Positions 26,416 through 35,487 are shown, counted from the stretch's first letter. The stretch: 61,555 nt of DNA from JANQLU01 sp964434955 (GCA_964434955.1 CAYSXI010000010.1:1-61555); one strand, 5' to 3'. Numbers and translations: made by a program. The notes: generated by a model from the sequence alone, not told the origin.

Positions 26416-27738
26416 CTATTCGACCTTCAAAAATTCCTGATTGCGATGATCCTGGTTGTCGAATTTTTCTTCCAGCGTTGCGGCACTACCCAGAATGAAC
26501 TTGAACGCCAGGCTCAAATAGGACTTGGTAATCACCAGGTCGTCATAAAACTCGGGCGCGATTTGACGCAACTTGCCAAGACGATGCCATGGGATGCCCA
26601 TGATATCGTGGTGTTCAGTGTGCAGTCCGAAGTTGAAATACAGCCAATTGGACCAGCCATAGAGGGATGATGAGGGCTGGTAGCGGCTATGACCGTGAAA
26701 ATGCGAGTTGCTAAGAATGATTCCAAAGTTGTGAGGGTGAAGGAAACCGGTCGTGAAAGCCTGCGAGAGCAAAAGGTAAACAAGCGACATCCATCCACCG
26801 AACCAAAACAGGACACCGGTCATCATGAAGCTCAGAAGCGGATACCAGACAGCCCAGCGTTTGGTACCGTACTTTTCATAGCCCGAAATCAGGTGCTCTT
26901 CCGCCAGGATCGAAAGTGCCACCGGTCCTGGGTCCAGTCTTCCCCGCAGCAAGGAGCCAAAAAAGTAAACGATCAGGCCCAGGAACGAACGGAAAAATTG
27001 CATCACCAACATGATCAGCGAATAAGGCATGAAAACAGGTGAAAACAGGATGCAACCCAAACGGTAAATCCAGCCGCGAGTGCAGCCAAAGTATTTGTGT
27101 TGCCGCGTCAACAAAAACGCGGTTCGGCGTCGAGTGATAAAGTCTTTCTTGGCGCCCAGGTCATTGTGATGAACATGATGTTCGATCCACCAGGTATGGT
27201 GAGCCGACAAAAACATCGGCAACGTCGTGATCGAAAACAACCAGCGATTCCAAATCGTCTTTTTGAAAACAAGGTTGTGATTGCATTCGTGCGCCAATTG
27301 GAACAAGTTGATGTTGGCCCAGGATCCGACGACATAAGCGACCAGCAACATCACCCACCAAGGCCCCAGGCTCACGGCCCAAGCCAGCGTTAAGTGCAGG
27401 GCAACAAACAGGAGGCACCAAAATGCGGTTCCGGGGGTGTTGCCAAATAGCTGTTTGATTTCCGGGTGCGACTTGACCATTTTCTTGGCCCGCTCGCGAT
27501 GCCAAACCGCATCGGGTTTGTCATCGTCATCGACATGGTCGCAAATGTCCACGTCGTAACCGGGAAACATCGGCGCCGGTGAGCCAAGAATCCGAGGATG
27601 AAACTTGACCTTTTTGTGTTCGGGTGCGTCGGAAGAAAAAATCATGCTCGTTTCGATCAGCAAACCGTTTTGAAATCTCGGTCGGCCGAAAGTCGAATCT
27701 CGCGGGGCTCGAATATCGACGCTTGAGTCAGCGACCAT
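26416..27738 (-). CDS. Fatty-acid/sphingolipid desaturase, DEGS-like
   Basis: 440 residues (an ATG at 27645 would give a shorter form). It is a membrane di-iron desaturase with three His boxes: HECNH (His150 onward), HHVHH within WIEHHVHHNDLG, and HTEHH within GLHTEHHDIMGIPWHRL. The N-terminal block KSHPEIKQLFG and the end LRQIAPEFYDDL match the Lipid_DES/DEGS1 sphingolipid delta-4 desaturase pattern more than bacterial acyl-lipid desaturases. Hydrophobic segments lie near 104-122, 125-145, 235-265 and 325-350. Electron donors are not encoded nearby. It may introduce a double bond or hydroxyl into a ceramide or a related long-chain lipid; substrate identity is inferred. Confidence 0.85.
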   Translation of the reverse strand: MVADSSVDIRAPRDSTFGRPRFQNGLLIETSMIFSSDAPEHKKVKFHPRILGSPAPMFPGYDVDICDHVDDDDKPDAVWHRERAKKMVKSHPEIKQLFGNTPGTAFWCLLFVALHLTLAWAVSLGPWWVMLLVAYVVGSWANINLFQLAHECNHNLVFKKTIWNRWLFSITTLPMFLSAHHTWWIEHHVHHNDLGAKKDFITRRRTAFLLTRQHKYFGCTRGWIYRLGCILFSPVFMPYSLIMLVMQFFRSFLGLIVYFFGSLLRGRLDPGPVALSILAEEHLISGYEKYGTKRWAVWYPLLSFMMTGVLFWFGGWMSLVYLLLSQAFTTGFLHPHNFGIILSNSHFHGHSRYQPSSSLYGWSNWLYFNFGLHTEHHDIMGIPWHRLGKLRQIAPEFYDDLVITKSYLSLAFKFILGSAATLEEKFDNQDHRNQEFLKVE

Positions 27739-27825
27739 TTGATCGCCATGTTAACGTCTACAGCACTTCGAAGAAAGTAATTTCCCTAACTCAGAGTGCG
27801 TGAGGCAGGGGAATTGATTGGTTTT

Positions 27826-28494
27826 TTATCTTCCGTTTTTTGCCGCCCTTCGTTTTCGACGAATCAGCAACCATGCCGCGGCTGCAAGCATCAACGTGCC
27901 GCTACCTGGTTCGGGTATGGACTGAGTCAATTGAAAATCCATGGTCAAGTTTTCAGACGACCAGAAAATAAACGAGTTGTCGGATGACTTCGCGTTGCCC
28001 CCGTTTGCCGCGCCCCATGCAAATGAATCCGTCCCGCCAACCGATGTGTTCGTGAGGCTTAGCCAATATTCCGTGTTGGTGTCTAAAGTAAACGAGTTGC
28101 CGAGACTTGCCTCGTATTCGTAAACATCAAATGCCCCAAGAACTTGAGTGCCCGAGTTCGATTTCTGGATATTGGTCAGCAGGAAAGAGCCAACATTCGA
28201 AGTCGGCTCATTTGCGCCATCGAGAAAAATATTAAGGAAAAATTCGTCGCTGGGCGTCGGATTGTTGCCAATGACAAAAGCACCGGAAAACCTGATGCCG
28301 TCGAAAGTTGTTTCTTGATTGACGGAGAAACGGTCGGCCACATTAAAGTCGGCCGTGACGTCCGAGACCTGAAGGTTGCTGATTCCGGTTGCTCCGCCAG
28401 CTCCATTGTCATAAACAACCTGGTCCCCGGTTGCGTAACCGGCCAGGGCAAAAGAAAGGCAGAACCATACCAGGAATGTGAGGTTGCGTGTCAC
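27826..28494 (-). CDS. PEP-CTERM sorted secreted protein
   Basis: 222 residues from a GTG at 28494, preferred because GGAG stands 6 nt before it; a TTG four codons earlier lies before that site. The signal peptide is MTRNLTFLVWFCLSFALAGY. The mature part is a beta-rich domain common among planctomycete PEP-CTERM proteins (VADRFSVNQETTFDGIRFSG, YWLSLTNTSVGG). The sorting signal reads IPEPGSGTLMLAAAAWLLIRRKRR. It faces, in divergent orientation, another PEP-CTERM gene with the same general fold (compare TAEQFVLGSTTQVTGFSIF there), and the two share 273 bp carrying repeats that may be an operator. Function unknown. Confidence 0.88.
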   Translation of the reverse strand: MTRNLTFLVWFCLSFALAGYATGDQVVYDNGAGGATGISNLQVSDVTADFNVADRFSVNQETTFDGIRFSGAFVIGNNPTPSDEFFLNIFLDGANEPTSNVGSFLLTNIQKSNSGTQVLGAFDVYEYEASLGNSFTLDTNTEYWLSLTNTSVGGTDSFAWGAANGGNAKSSDNSFIFWSSENLTMDFQLTQSIPEPGSGTLMLAAAAWLLIRRKRRAAKNGR

Positions 28495-28578
28495 AGCGAG
28501 CTCCAAATCGAAATCATGAATGCGTCAAAGGAAGTAGATCAAAACCGAATTGATCCGTGCCTTCCCACCCTCTAGACG

Positions 28579-28698
28579 CAAACCGGGATCAAACCGGACA
28601 CCTCCTCTCCAAAAATGATTTGCCAAATCACCCGTCGGGATTGCCGCCACGGTCCAAATTTAATTTTCCAAGTAATTGGATTTCCTGCGTCCGGTTTG
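28579..28698. promoter_or_regulatory. Three copies of CAAACCGG between divergent PEP-CTERM genes
   Basis: CAAACCGG occurs at 28579-28586 and 28590-28597, a spacing of 11 bp (one helical turn), and inverted as CCGGTTTG at 28691-28698. The inverted copy is the top of a GCGTCC/GGACGC hairpin. The placement suggests a regulator binding site, but no regulator is known. Confidence 0.35.
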
Positions 28699-28711
28699 GA
28701 CGCAATTTGGA
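28653..28711 (+). promoter_or_regulatory. Nested inverted repeat in leader of the 28768 gene
   Basis: TCCAAATT (28653-28660) pairs with AATTTGGA (28704-28711) and encloses two small hairpins, CCAA/TTGG and GCGTCC/GGACGC. Five T residues follow (28712-28716), as in an attenuator or terminator-like leader, but the outer stem is AT-rich and weak. Confidence 0.3.
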
Positions 28712-28767
28712 TTTTTGGTTGTACAGCGTCAGTTCGGTGTTTGGCAATTTTTGACCGGAGCCTGCAA

Positions 28768-29484
28768 ATGAAATATTCCACCGCAAGTTGCGTAGCCGTA
28801 GTTGTGTTTTTGAGTTGCAGCCCCGGGTCCGCCGATTTTGTCGCCTACGACCAATCCGAAATTGCCTATGGAAGTCCGGTCGGAGCCGACATTTCATCCC
28901 ATCGTACCGCAGAACAATTTGTTCTTGGCAGTACGACGCAGGTTACCGGCTTCAGCATCTTTCTGTCCGAGTTGGGACAAAGTTTGACACCGGGCGTGCT
29001 CGAAGGATTTCAGGGACTGGGCTGGGCCTTGTACTCGGGTAGTGGTGAACCGATCGGGAATCCAATTACCGGCCAATGGGGAAACGTTTCGGTGGGGCAG
29101 GGGACGTTGACCGATACGGGAATCAACAGTGACCCCAATCGGGATGTTTTTCGTTTCGATTTCGACATTCCATTGGCGGACCCCTTGGGGCCCGGGCACT
29201 ATTGGCTGGCGATTGTAGAAAACGGGTGGGGACAAGCGCATGACGGAGTTGCGATTGCCTGGTACACGACGACCAATAATCTGGACGCCAGTTATCGACA
29301 GAAGCTATTCGACAAGAATCTTCCCGTCGCTGGCAGTGGAGGCTTCCCGGCCAACTACACGGGGCAGGGACTTGCGTTTCAGGTCCATGGAAGCAGCATT
29401 CCCGAGCCTGGTGCTCTCGGAGTTGTCATTTGCCTGGGAGCTTGGATCAGCCTGAAGCGACGACGTGTTACGGCGGCACGCTAG
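28768..29484 (+). CDS. PEP-CTERM sorted secreted protein
   Basis: 238 residues from the ATG at 28768, with CCGGAG upstream; in-frame sequence before it has no signal-peptide character. Signal peptide MKYSTASCVAVVVFLSCSPG. The mature domain (FVAYDQSEIAYGSPVG, GPGHYWLAIVENGW, GVAIAWYTTTNNLD) is a beta-rich unit like its divergent neighbour. The C-terminus is a PEP-CTERM signal: IPEPGALGVVICLGAWISL then KRRRVTAAR. Probably an exosortase substrate released to the cell surface or matrix. Shared upstream repeats suggest common control with the gene at 27826-28494. Confidence 0.88.
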   Translation: MKYSTASCVAVVVFLSCSPGSADFVAYDQSEIAYGSPVGADISSHRTAEQFVLGSTTQVTGFSIFLSELGQSLTPGVLEGFQGLGWALYSGSGEPIGNPITGQWGNVSVGQGTLTDTGINSDPNRDVFRFDFDIPLADPLGPGHYWLAIVENGWGQAHDGVAIAWYTTTNNLDASYRQKLFDKNLPVAGSGGFPANYTGQGLAFQVHGSSIPEPGALGVVICLGAWISLKRRRVTAAR

Positions 29485-29879
29485 GCTTTCATGGCGTTTT
29501 CGAGACCGCACAATCCTCCGAATCGGCAATCCTTCCGAGGCTGAAATTGAAATAATGCGGTCGAATCCAGAGCAAATTTCGATTTCGCATCGTCAATCAT
29601 CGATTTTGTTGGTATGATTGCCCCCTTGAACGAGCGGTCCAAACTCTGGACCTGGCTCGAAGCGACAGGACTTCTTGGTTCCGCACGCCCTTCTTGGGCG
29701 CCTCTGGATTTTTCTTGTGGATGAAGCAGCGTCGCGTATGTGTTGAAGACGACTCGACGCCAAACAGTATCTGGCCACCCACAATCGGTCTGCCTGAATT
29801 ACTTTTGTCGCTAACCGTTGGCACCGAATAATTTTTTTGCCCACCGAAGCAGTGATGCGCTGACTTTGCGTTTGGGTTC
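29485..29879. other. Gene-free stretch before the DEAD-box helicase gene
   Basis: 395 bp with no convincing gene. It holds a small hairpin CGCCC-TTCTT-GGGCG at 29686-29700 and a T7 run near 29831-29837. Long 5' leaders are known for cold-inducible helicase mRNAs, so some of it may be leader, but nothing here proves that. Confidence 0.4.
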
Positions 29880-31976
29880 ATGGATCATACAGAAAGCAAA
29901 TTGATGTCGAAAAGTAAGAAGATGGAACAAGATCCCAACTCCGAAACAGCCGTCGCGATTTTGGAAAGTGTATTTGGTGATTCGCTTGAAATCGCACCTG
30001 AAAAGCCCGAACCCGCGGTGGCGGTTGTCGAAAAATCGAATGTCCATGAGGAGCAGGGTGGTGATGCAGATCGCGTCGAGGAAGATCGCGTCGAGGCCGT
30101 AAAGGAACCGGCCACCGAAGGTGACTTGGAGAAAAAAGTCGCGGAGAATTCAACGCCCGACATTTCAACGAACAACGAGCAAGCGGTTGAGCCCCAAACC
30201 AGTAGCGCGTTCGATGGCATGCCACTTCACCCACAGGTTCTGGCGGCCATCAAGGAATTGGGATACGAAAACCCGACACCCATTCAATCCCAAATTATTC
30301 CACACCTTCTCTATGGGAAAGACGTTCTTGCCCAATCCCAAACGGGAAGTGGAAAAACCGCTGCATTCGCACTGCCGATCCTGACGCGAATTGAAACTTC
30401 CTGTAAAGAGCCCCAAGTGCTCGTGCTGGTGCCGACGCGTGAGTTGGCCATCCAGGTTGGCAAGTCGTTTCGCGACTACGGAAAACAGATCGATAATTTT
30501 GAAGTTGCGGTAATCTACGGCGGGCAAAGCTATGAGATTCAATATCGTCAACTTCGGAACGGCCCGCAGGTCATCGTGGGAACTCCGGGTCGCGTGATTG
30601 ACCATATCAAAAACGGGAAGCTTGATATCGGTGAGATCGAATGCCTGGTTTTGGACGAAGCCGATGAGATGTTGAACATGGGCTTCGTCGACGATGTCGA
30701 GTTTGTATTGAAGCGTATGCCAGCTGAAAGGCAAATTGCCCTATTCTCGGCAACGTTGCCCGAGCCGATCCGCAAAATTTCCAAACGTTACCTGAATGAT
30801 CCTGCCAAGGTAACCATCAAGCAGAAAACATTGACGGCGGATTCCATTCGCCAACGCGCCGTGTTCACGACTCCACGCGATCGTGTTCATGTGCTGATTC
30901 GATTCCTGGAGGCGGAAGAGGCCGATGGCGCCATCGTTTTCACGCGAACCCGTGAAACGACGACGATCGTTGCCGACAAGCTGACGCGGGCTGGCTTGCG
31001 TGCGTTTGCCCTTAATGGCGACATGCCGCAAAAAGAACGCGAACGGACGATCGAGAAACTGAAGAGTGGCCAGCTTGATATCCTCGTCGCAACCGACATC
31101 GCGGCACGCGGGTTGGATGTGTCGCGCGTAAGTCACGTTTTCAATTACGACTTGCCTGAAGGCCCCGAGGCCTATACCCATCGGATTGGACGCACTGGCC
31201 GAGCCGGCAAGAACGGCGAAGCGATTATCTTTGCAACGCGTTCACAAATGGGAAAACTGAAATTCATTGAGAAGATCACACGGCAAAAAATCGAGATCGT
31301 TGATCCACCGTCGGCAAAACAGATTAACAAGATGCGCGTAAAGCGCTTCTACGCGAATATCGACGATACCATTGCCAACCGCGATTTGAAATTCTTTCAA
31401 TCGCTTGTCGGTGATTTCATTGAACAATCGGATCACTCCGTTGAGGATATCGCTGCCGCGATTGCCATGCTCGGTCAAAACGGACGCGATTTTTTGATGA
31501 AGGATCGACCGATCAAGGAACGAAAAGATCAGAAACGCAACAAGGATCCGAAATGGTCGGCGAGTTCTCCAGAGCCGGGAATGACCCGATTCCGAATTGC
31601 CGTTGGAAAAATGGACGGTGTTAAACCGGGGAGCATCGTTGCTGCGGTTGCCAATGAAGCTGATATTCCGGGTGAAGAAATTGGATCCATTCGGATTCAC
31701 CAATCGTATTCGACCATCGATTTGCCTACGGAGCGAACGGACGATGTGATCGAACGATTGTCCGACACGCGAGTCTCAGGAAGAGCGATACACATTCGCC
31801 CCTACGAGGAGCGATATGGCCGCGGCAACAAGTCTCGCAAGGATAAACCTGGTCACGCGAGGCGCGGCAAAGGATCGGCAAAACGTGATGATCGAAACGG
31901 CAAACCTGAGCGCAAGTTTTCCAAGAAGAGAAAACAAAACAAGGAATTCAAGGCGAAATCGAAAAGTCGAAAATAG
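29880..31976 (+). CDS. DEAD-box ATP-dependent RNA helicase (DeaD/CsdA-like)
   Basis: 698 residues (ATGs at 29904 or 29922 are also possible starts). About 105 acidic, low-complexity residues come first. The helicase core then shows every motif: Q motif near YENPTPIQSQI, motif I AQSQTGSGKT, Ia PTRELAIQV, GTPGRVIDH, II DEAD, III SAT, IV-V VFTRTRETT and ATDIAARGLDV, VI HRIGRTGRAG. A DbpA-type RNA-binding domain follows (about 560-640, MTRFRIAVGKMDGVKPGSIV), then a Lys/Arg-rich tail. It unwinds RNA in the cytoplasm, in ribosome assembly, mRNA decay or cold adaptation in known relatives. The stop codon lies in a shared convergent terminator. Confidence 0.95.
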   Translation: MDHTESKLMSKSKKMEQDPNSETAVAILESVFGDSLEIAPEKPEPAVAVVEKSNVHEEQGGDADRVEEDRVEAVKEPATEGDLEKKVAENSTPDISTNNEQAVEPQTSSAFDGMPLHPQVLAAIKELGYENPTPIQSQIIPHLLYGKDVLAQSQTGSGKTAAFALPILTRIETSCKEPQVLVLVPTRELAIQVGKSFRDYGKQIDNFEVAVIYGGQSYEIQYRQLRNGPQVIVGTPGRVIDHIKNGKLDIGEIECLVLDEADEMLNMGFVDDVEFVLKRMPAERQIALFSATLPEPIRKISKRYLNDPAKVTIKQKTLTADSIRQRAVFTTPRDRVHVLIRFLEAEEADGAIVFTRTRETTTIVADKLTRAGLRAFALNGDMPQKERERTIEKLKSGQLDILVATDIAARGLDVSRVSHVFNYDLPEGPEAYTHRIGRTGRAGKNGEAIIFATRSQMGKLKFIEKITRQKIEIVDPPSAKQINKMRVKRFYANIDDTIANRDLKFFQSLVGDFIEQSDHSVEDIAAAIAMLGQNGRDFLMKDRPIKERKDQKRNKDPKWSASSPEPGMTRFRIAVGKMDGVKPGSIVAAVANEADIPGEEIGSIRIHQSYSTIDLPTERTDDVIERLSDTRVSGRAIHIRPYEERYGRGNKSRKDKPGHARRGKGSAKRDDRNGKPERKFSKKRKQNKEFKAKSKSRK

Positions 31977-31999
31977 GCGCGACGCCAAACGGCTATTTT
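31970..31999. terminator. Bidirectional terminator formed by two convergent stop codons
   Basis: AAAATAG (31970-31976) and CTATTTT (31993-31999) are perfect complements. The TAG stop of the helicase gene and the TAG stop of the opposing gene are the innermost triplets of the arms, and GGCG/CGCC can pair inside. A and U runs on the outer sides suit termination on both strands, though the stem is AT-rich. Confidence 0.5.
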
Positions 32000-33525
32000 G
32001 ATTCGGACAATAACGCGATCGAGAAGATGTAAAGATTGGGTGACCAGTCTTCGGGGGTTTTCCCCAGTATCGATTTGATTTTTTTCTGATCCTCGAATGG
32101 TGCAAGGGCGATCAAGTCTTCCATGGCTTTTTCGTAGGCCTTGCGCGATTCGATTCGGATCCATTCCCGTGTCGATTTGGCCTTTTTCCTGAGTTGTTTT
32201 TTTTGTTCCTCTGTCAGCTCCAACCTTTGCCCCAACTCGCCCCAAAGTAAATCGGCGAGAGGTCCGTGAAATCGCACTTGAATGTTTCGATTAACGGCCT
32301 TCAGCAAATCGCGTTGATGAGGCAATAAGACTCCCATCAGTTGCTCGCAATATTTCTCGGCGTCCTGGTCGACCAATTGATAGAACTCGTCGACCATTTT
32401 CTGATCTTGAATCGGGTAGATGATATTCGCTTGCTCCCCGTTGCCGAGTTTTTGTGGTTGCAGCCCGTTTTGGCGGCCAAACTCGTGGTTGATCTGCCGC
32501 TTGTGTTCCAGGAATTCCTTTCGGATCGCCAGGGCTCGGTCGTACTGTTCCTCGCTCATCTCGATGTCGCGGCGAAAATGCGGGGACGTAAAGGAACTCA
32601 ACATGATTCGTAGTCGTGACAAGTCGGGATGCTTATCCTCCTTCGCAATTTTCGATTTCATCGTCAACAGACTGCCAGAGGCATCGTAGTCACAGGTTGG
32701 CCAGCCCTTTCGAAAATCAAAAATGTCATTTGCCTGGACAGACACCTTTTTGATGTTCGGATCCAATTGCAGTTCGAGTTGGCGAAGTCCGCATCCAAGC
32801 ACGGAACTCGTGAACTCGTGCCAGGCGCGGCGAAACATTTCCACCTGGTCATCATCCAGGTCTTCGAGCCATTTCTCCACGGCCAAATTTCGAAGCTGGC
32901 GTTCTTTGTGCAGTAATCGCATCGCAATGGAACGTTGCTCCTGGACTCTCGATCGGTCCCCTTCCACGGAAATTTCAAACTCGGATTGGACCGTGGAGGA
33001 GAACATGCATTGCCAAAACCCCCGGTTGTGGATCAGGAAACGCAACTGGATTTGCCGAAGTCGGTCGTGTTTCTTTTTGCCAATCAAGGAACGGATCTTG
33101 TTTTCCGTTTCTAAACGGAGCACGCCAATTTCCTTGATGAGTTCTGCCTTGGTTTCGGAATCCAGTTTTCTTGGGTCGACGTTTTGGGGGATCAACTTCA
33201 CTCGATCGGTTTCATACTTTGACAGGGCTCGGCGGATGGCACCGGATTCCGAATCGTCGATTTCAAGTTCAGCAACAATTACAGGGTGAAGGTAAAAGTC
33301 TTTAAGCGGGAAACGGGGCTCAACGGGCTTCTCGGGCGGATAATGGTGGCAAACCAGGATGCCGTTCAGATTGAAAAAGTGTGTTAGTTGTTTTTCCTGT
33401 TTTTCCAGTTGGAGTGCCCAGTCCCACGAATTCTCTTCAGGCGATTCCAGCGGGCGACGATTCTGAGCCATGCAATGGGACGATATACAAATCAACAACA
33501 AGGTTGCCAGATACGCCTGATTCAT
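31993..33525 (-). CDS. Secreted helical protein of unknown function
   Basis: 510 residues from the ATG at 33525, which has a GGAG site 5 nt upstream (an ATG four codons earlier overlaps that site). Signal peptide MNQAYLATLLLICISSHCMA. The mature chain is highly charged and mainly helical. Segments such as ELTEEQKKQLRKKAKSTREW and EMSEEQYDRALAIRKEFLE resemble the L-T-x-x-Q helices of CpxP/Spy-type periplasmic proteins, but the total length is far greater than that family. Several Cys residues occur singly. I do not recognise a domain. It is convergent with the helicase and shares the terminator between them. Confidence 0.75.
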   Translation of the reverse strand: MNQAYLATLLLICISSHCMAQNRRPLESPEENSWDWALQLEKQEKQLTHFFNLNGILVCHHYPPEKPVEPRFPLKDFYLHPVIVAELEIDDSESGAIRRALSKYETDRVKLIPQNVDPRKLDSETKAELIKEIGVLRLETENKIRSLIGKKKHDRLRQIQLRFLIHNRGFWQCMFSSTVQSEFEISVEGDRSRVQEQRSIAMRLLHKERQLRNLAVEKWLEDLDDDQVEMFRRAWHEFTSSVLGCGLRQLELQLDPNIKKVSVQANDIFDFRKGWPTCDYDASGSLLTMKSKIAKEDKHPDLSRLRIMLSSFTSPHFRRDIEMSEEQYDRALAIRKEFLEHKRQINHEFGRQNGLQPQKLGNGEQANIIYPIQDQKMVDEFYQLVDQDAEKYCEQLMGVLLPHQRDLLKAVNRNIQVRFHGPLADLLWGELGQRLELTEEQKKQLRKKAKSTREWIRIESRKAYEKAMEDLIALAPFEDQKKIKSILGKTPEDWSPNLYIFSIALLSESK

Positions 33526-33665
33526 GTTTTTCTCCAACGGTTGTTGAGCAGAATGGGTTCATGATAACAGGCTGCTTATCGCATTAATACGATTTTGCAA
33601 GAATTGAAGCAGCAGCATGCATGGAGTCCGTTTGCCCCAAAACTAACTGACAGGCAGAATCTAAG

Positions 33666-35108
33666 ATGTGCAAAACGTTGATTCAGGTTGGATTGATTGG
33701 TTTCACCCTGTTTGTCTTGTTCGTTCCCGAATACGGAATTGGGCAATCGATCCAACAAGATGAAAAACCAAACGTCGTAATCATCATGGTCGATGATCTC
33801 GGTTACCGAGATTTGGGCTGTTATGGATGCGTCGACTTCGAAACTCCCAACATCGACGCGCTGGCTAAATCCGGCATCCGATGTACGAACGGATACGTGT
33901 CGCATCCCTACTGCAGTCCTTCCCGCGCCGGACTTCTCTCGGGAAAGTATCAGCAGTCTTTTGGCCATGAGCACAACCCGCCCTACAACGAGCAAGATTC
34001 CAAAACCGGAATCGATCCCGAGACAGAATTGTTGCCAAGTCTCATCTCAAGCGCCGGATACAAAACCGGCTTGATCGGCAAGTGGCACTTGGGTGCTGGA
34101 AAACCTTTTCGTCCCATCCATCGCGGCTTTGATGAGTTTTACGGGTTTCTGGGTGGCGGGCATCACTACTTCAATGCGTTACCGCAGGGAAAAAATTACA
34201 ACAGTCCCATTTGGCGCGATCGGAAACCAACCACAGACAAACTAACTTACCTGACCGATGATCTGACCGGCGAAGCGGAGGCATTCATCGACCGCCACCA
34301 TGAAAACCCGTTTTGCCTTTTGGTAATGTACAACGCGCCCCATGCTCCCGATCATGTCACGGAAGAATATGAACAACGGGTACGGGCGATTGAGCATAAC
34401 GGGCGGCGAAAGTATGCCGCGTTGGTTCAGGGAATTGATGAAGGCGTGAAGCGGATCGTCGAGCGGCTGGCAAAGCATGGTCTCCGGAAAAAAACACTCG
34501 TCGTTTTCCTGAGCGATAACGGGGGACGACGCGGCGTTTCCGACAATCGACCTTTGAGAGGAAACAAAGGATGGCTTCATGAAGGCGGGATTCGAGTCCC
34601 ATTTATTTTGAGCATGCCGGGCACGCTCCCGCCCAACCGGTCGTTCAACCCGGCGATTTCATCTTTGGATCTCATGCCGACCGCGCTGAAACTTGCCAGC
34701 GTCCCGATTCCAAAGTCATGCGATGGCGTCGATATCATGCCTTGGTTGCAGCAAGAACGCTCGACGGAACTCGAGCAAGCTGAACCCCATCAAGAACTTT
34801 TCTGGCGGGTTTCCGGTGGTGAAGGCTACGCAATTCGAAAGGGAAACTGGAAACTGGTTCGCGACATCGGCATGAAACTTCCGGAGCTTTATGATTTGTC
34901 AAAGGACTTGGGCGAGAACAAGAACCTTTCTTCAAGTCATCCCGACAAAGTTAAGCGTCTGCAAGCCGACTATGACCGGTGGGCCGCCGAATTGGAAAAG
35001 CCACGCTGGACAGAAGGCCACACGCAAAACACGCTTAATGAACGGGCTGCTGCATCCAAAGCTGGTACCCGCCAATTTCCGATGCCTTGGGTAGAGCAAA
35101 AAAAATAG
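33666..35108 (+). CDS. Secreted sulfatase
   Basis: 480 residues, full length for the type I sulfatase family. Signal peptide at 1-26 (LIQVGLIGFTLFVLFVPEYG). The metal site starts with KPNVVIIMVDDLGYRDLG; the formylglycine motif is CSPSRAGLLSG with Cys83; GLIGKWHLG supplies Lys and His of the active site; VVFLSDNGG gives the Asp-Asn metal ligands. All key residues are present. It probably desulfates algal or host polysaccharides, the usual explanation for many planctomycete sulfatases. It is not in an operon and diverges from the secreted protein gene at 33525. Conversion of Cys83 needs a formylglycine-generating enzyme encoded elsewhere. Confidence 0.95.
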   Translation: MCKTLIQVGLIGFTLFVLFVPEYGIGQSIQQDEKPNVVIIMVDDLGYRDLGCYGCVDFETPNIDALAKSGIRCTNGYVSHPYCSPSRAGLLSGKYQQSFGHEHNPPYNEQDSKTGIDPETELLPSLISSAGYKTGLIGKWHLGAGKPFRPIHRGFDEFYGFLGGGHHYFNALPQGKNYNSPIWRDRKPTTDKLTYLTDDLTGEAEAFIDRHHENPFCLLVMYNAPHAPDHVTEEYEQRVRAIEHNGRRKYAALVQGIDEGVKRIVERLAKHGLRKKTLVVFLSDNGGRRGVSDNRPLRGNKGWLHEGGIRVPFILSMPGTLPPNRSFNPAISSLDLMPTALKLASVPIPKSCDGVDIMPWLQQERSTELEQAEPHQELFWRVSGGEGYAIRKGNWKLVRDIGMKLPELYDLSKDLGENKNLSSSHPDKVKRLQADYDRWAAELEKPRWTEGHTQNTLNERAAASKAGTRQFPMPWVEQKK

Positions 35109-35487
35109 CAAGCCAATCATTGCGTCTTCAAATGCTTGGACACCGAACCGGTAGTCGCTTGCGCACCTACGCAAAGCGAGACGTAAATCCGATCAATGGA
35201 GGCGACCTTGATTGCATTTGTGAGACCATTTGCAACGACACGACGTTTGGAGTGGAGTCCGGCATTCAAATCGAGTAACTAAAATCGGTAATTGTTGAAG
35301 TTGAAAATTCGTTCAAAACATTCAGCTTCCACCAAGTTTTATTTTGGCCAAAAAACTTGTTCTTGAATTCTCGAATCGAGCGTACAATTGCCGGCCATAA
35401 ATTCCTAAGCAATTGAATTCTTCCCGTCGCGAATTCGGTTCGACAGAATTGGTCATTCTGCAGGAAAGATTCGTTAATGAATTTGCC
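35109..35487. other. Gene-free stretch upstream of the hybrid histidine kinase
   Basis: 379 bp without a supported gene. It contains a hairpin at 35155-35179 (TCGCTTGCG against CGCAAAGCGA, one bulge, no T tract) and a possible promoter at 35360-35388. Confidence 0.45.
35360..35388 (+). promoter_or_regulatory. Possible sigma70-type promoter of the hybrid kinase gene
   Basis: A good -10 box TACAAT (35383-35388) stands 17 bp after TTCTTG (35360-35365), a weak -35 box, about 100 bp before the start at 35488. Confidence 0.35.

Noticed and set aside
35155..35179. Hairpin after the sulfatase gene as its terminator
   Set aside because: It has a bulge and no T tract follows, so I keep it only as a note in the gene-free stretch.
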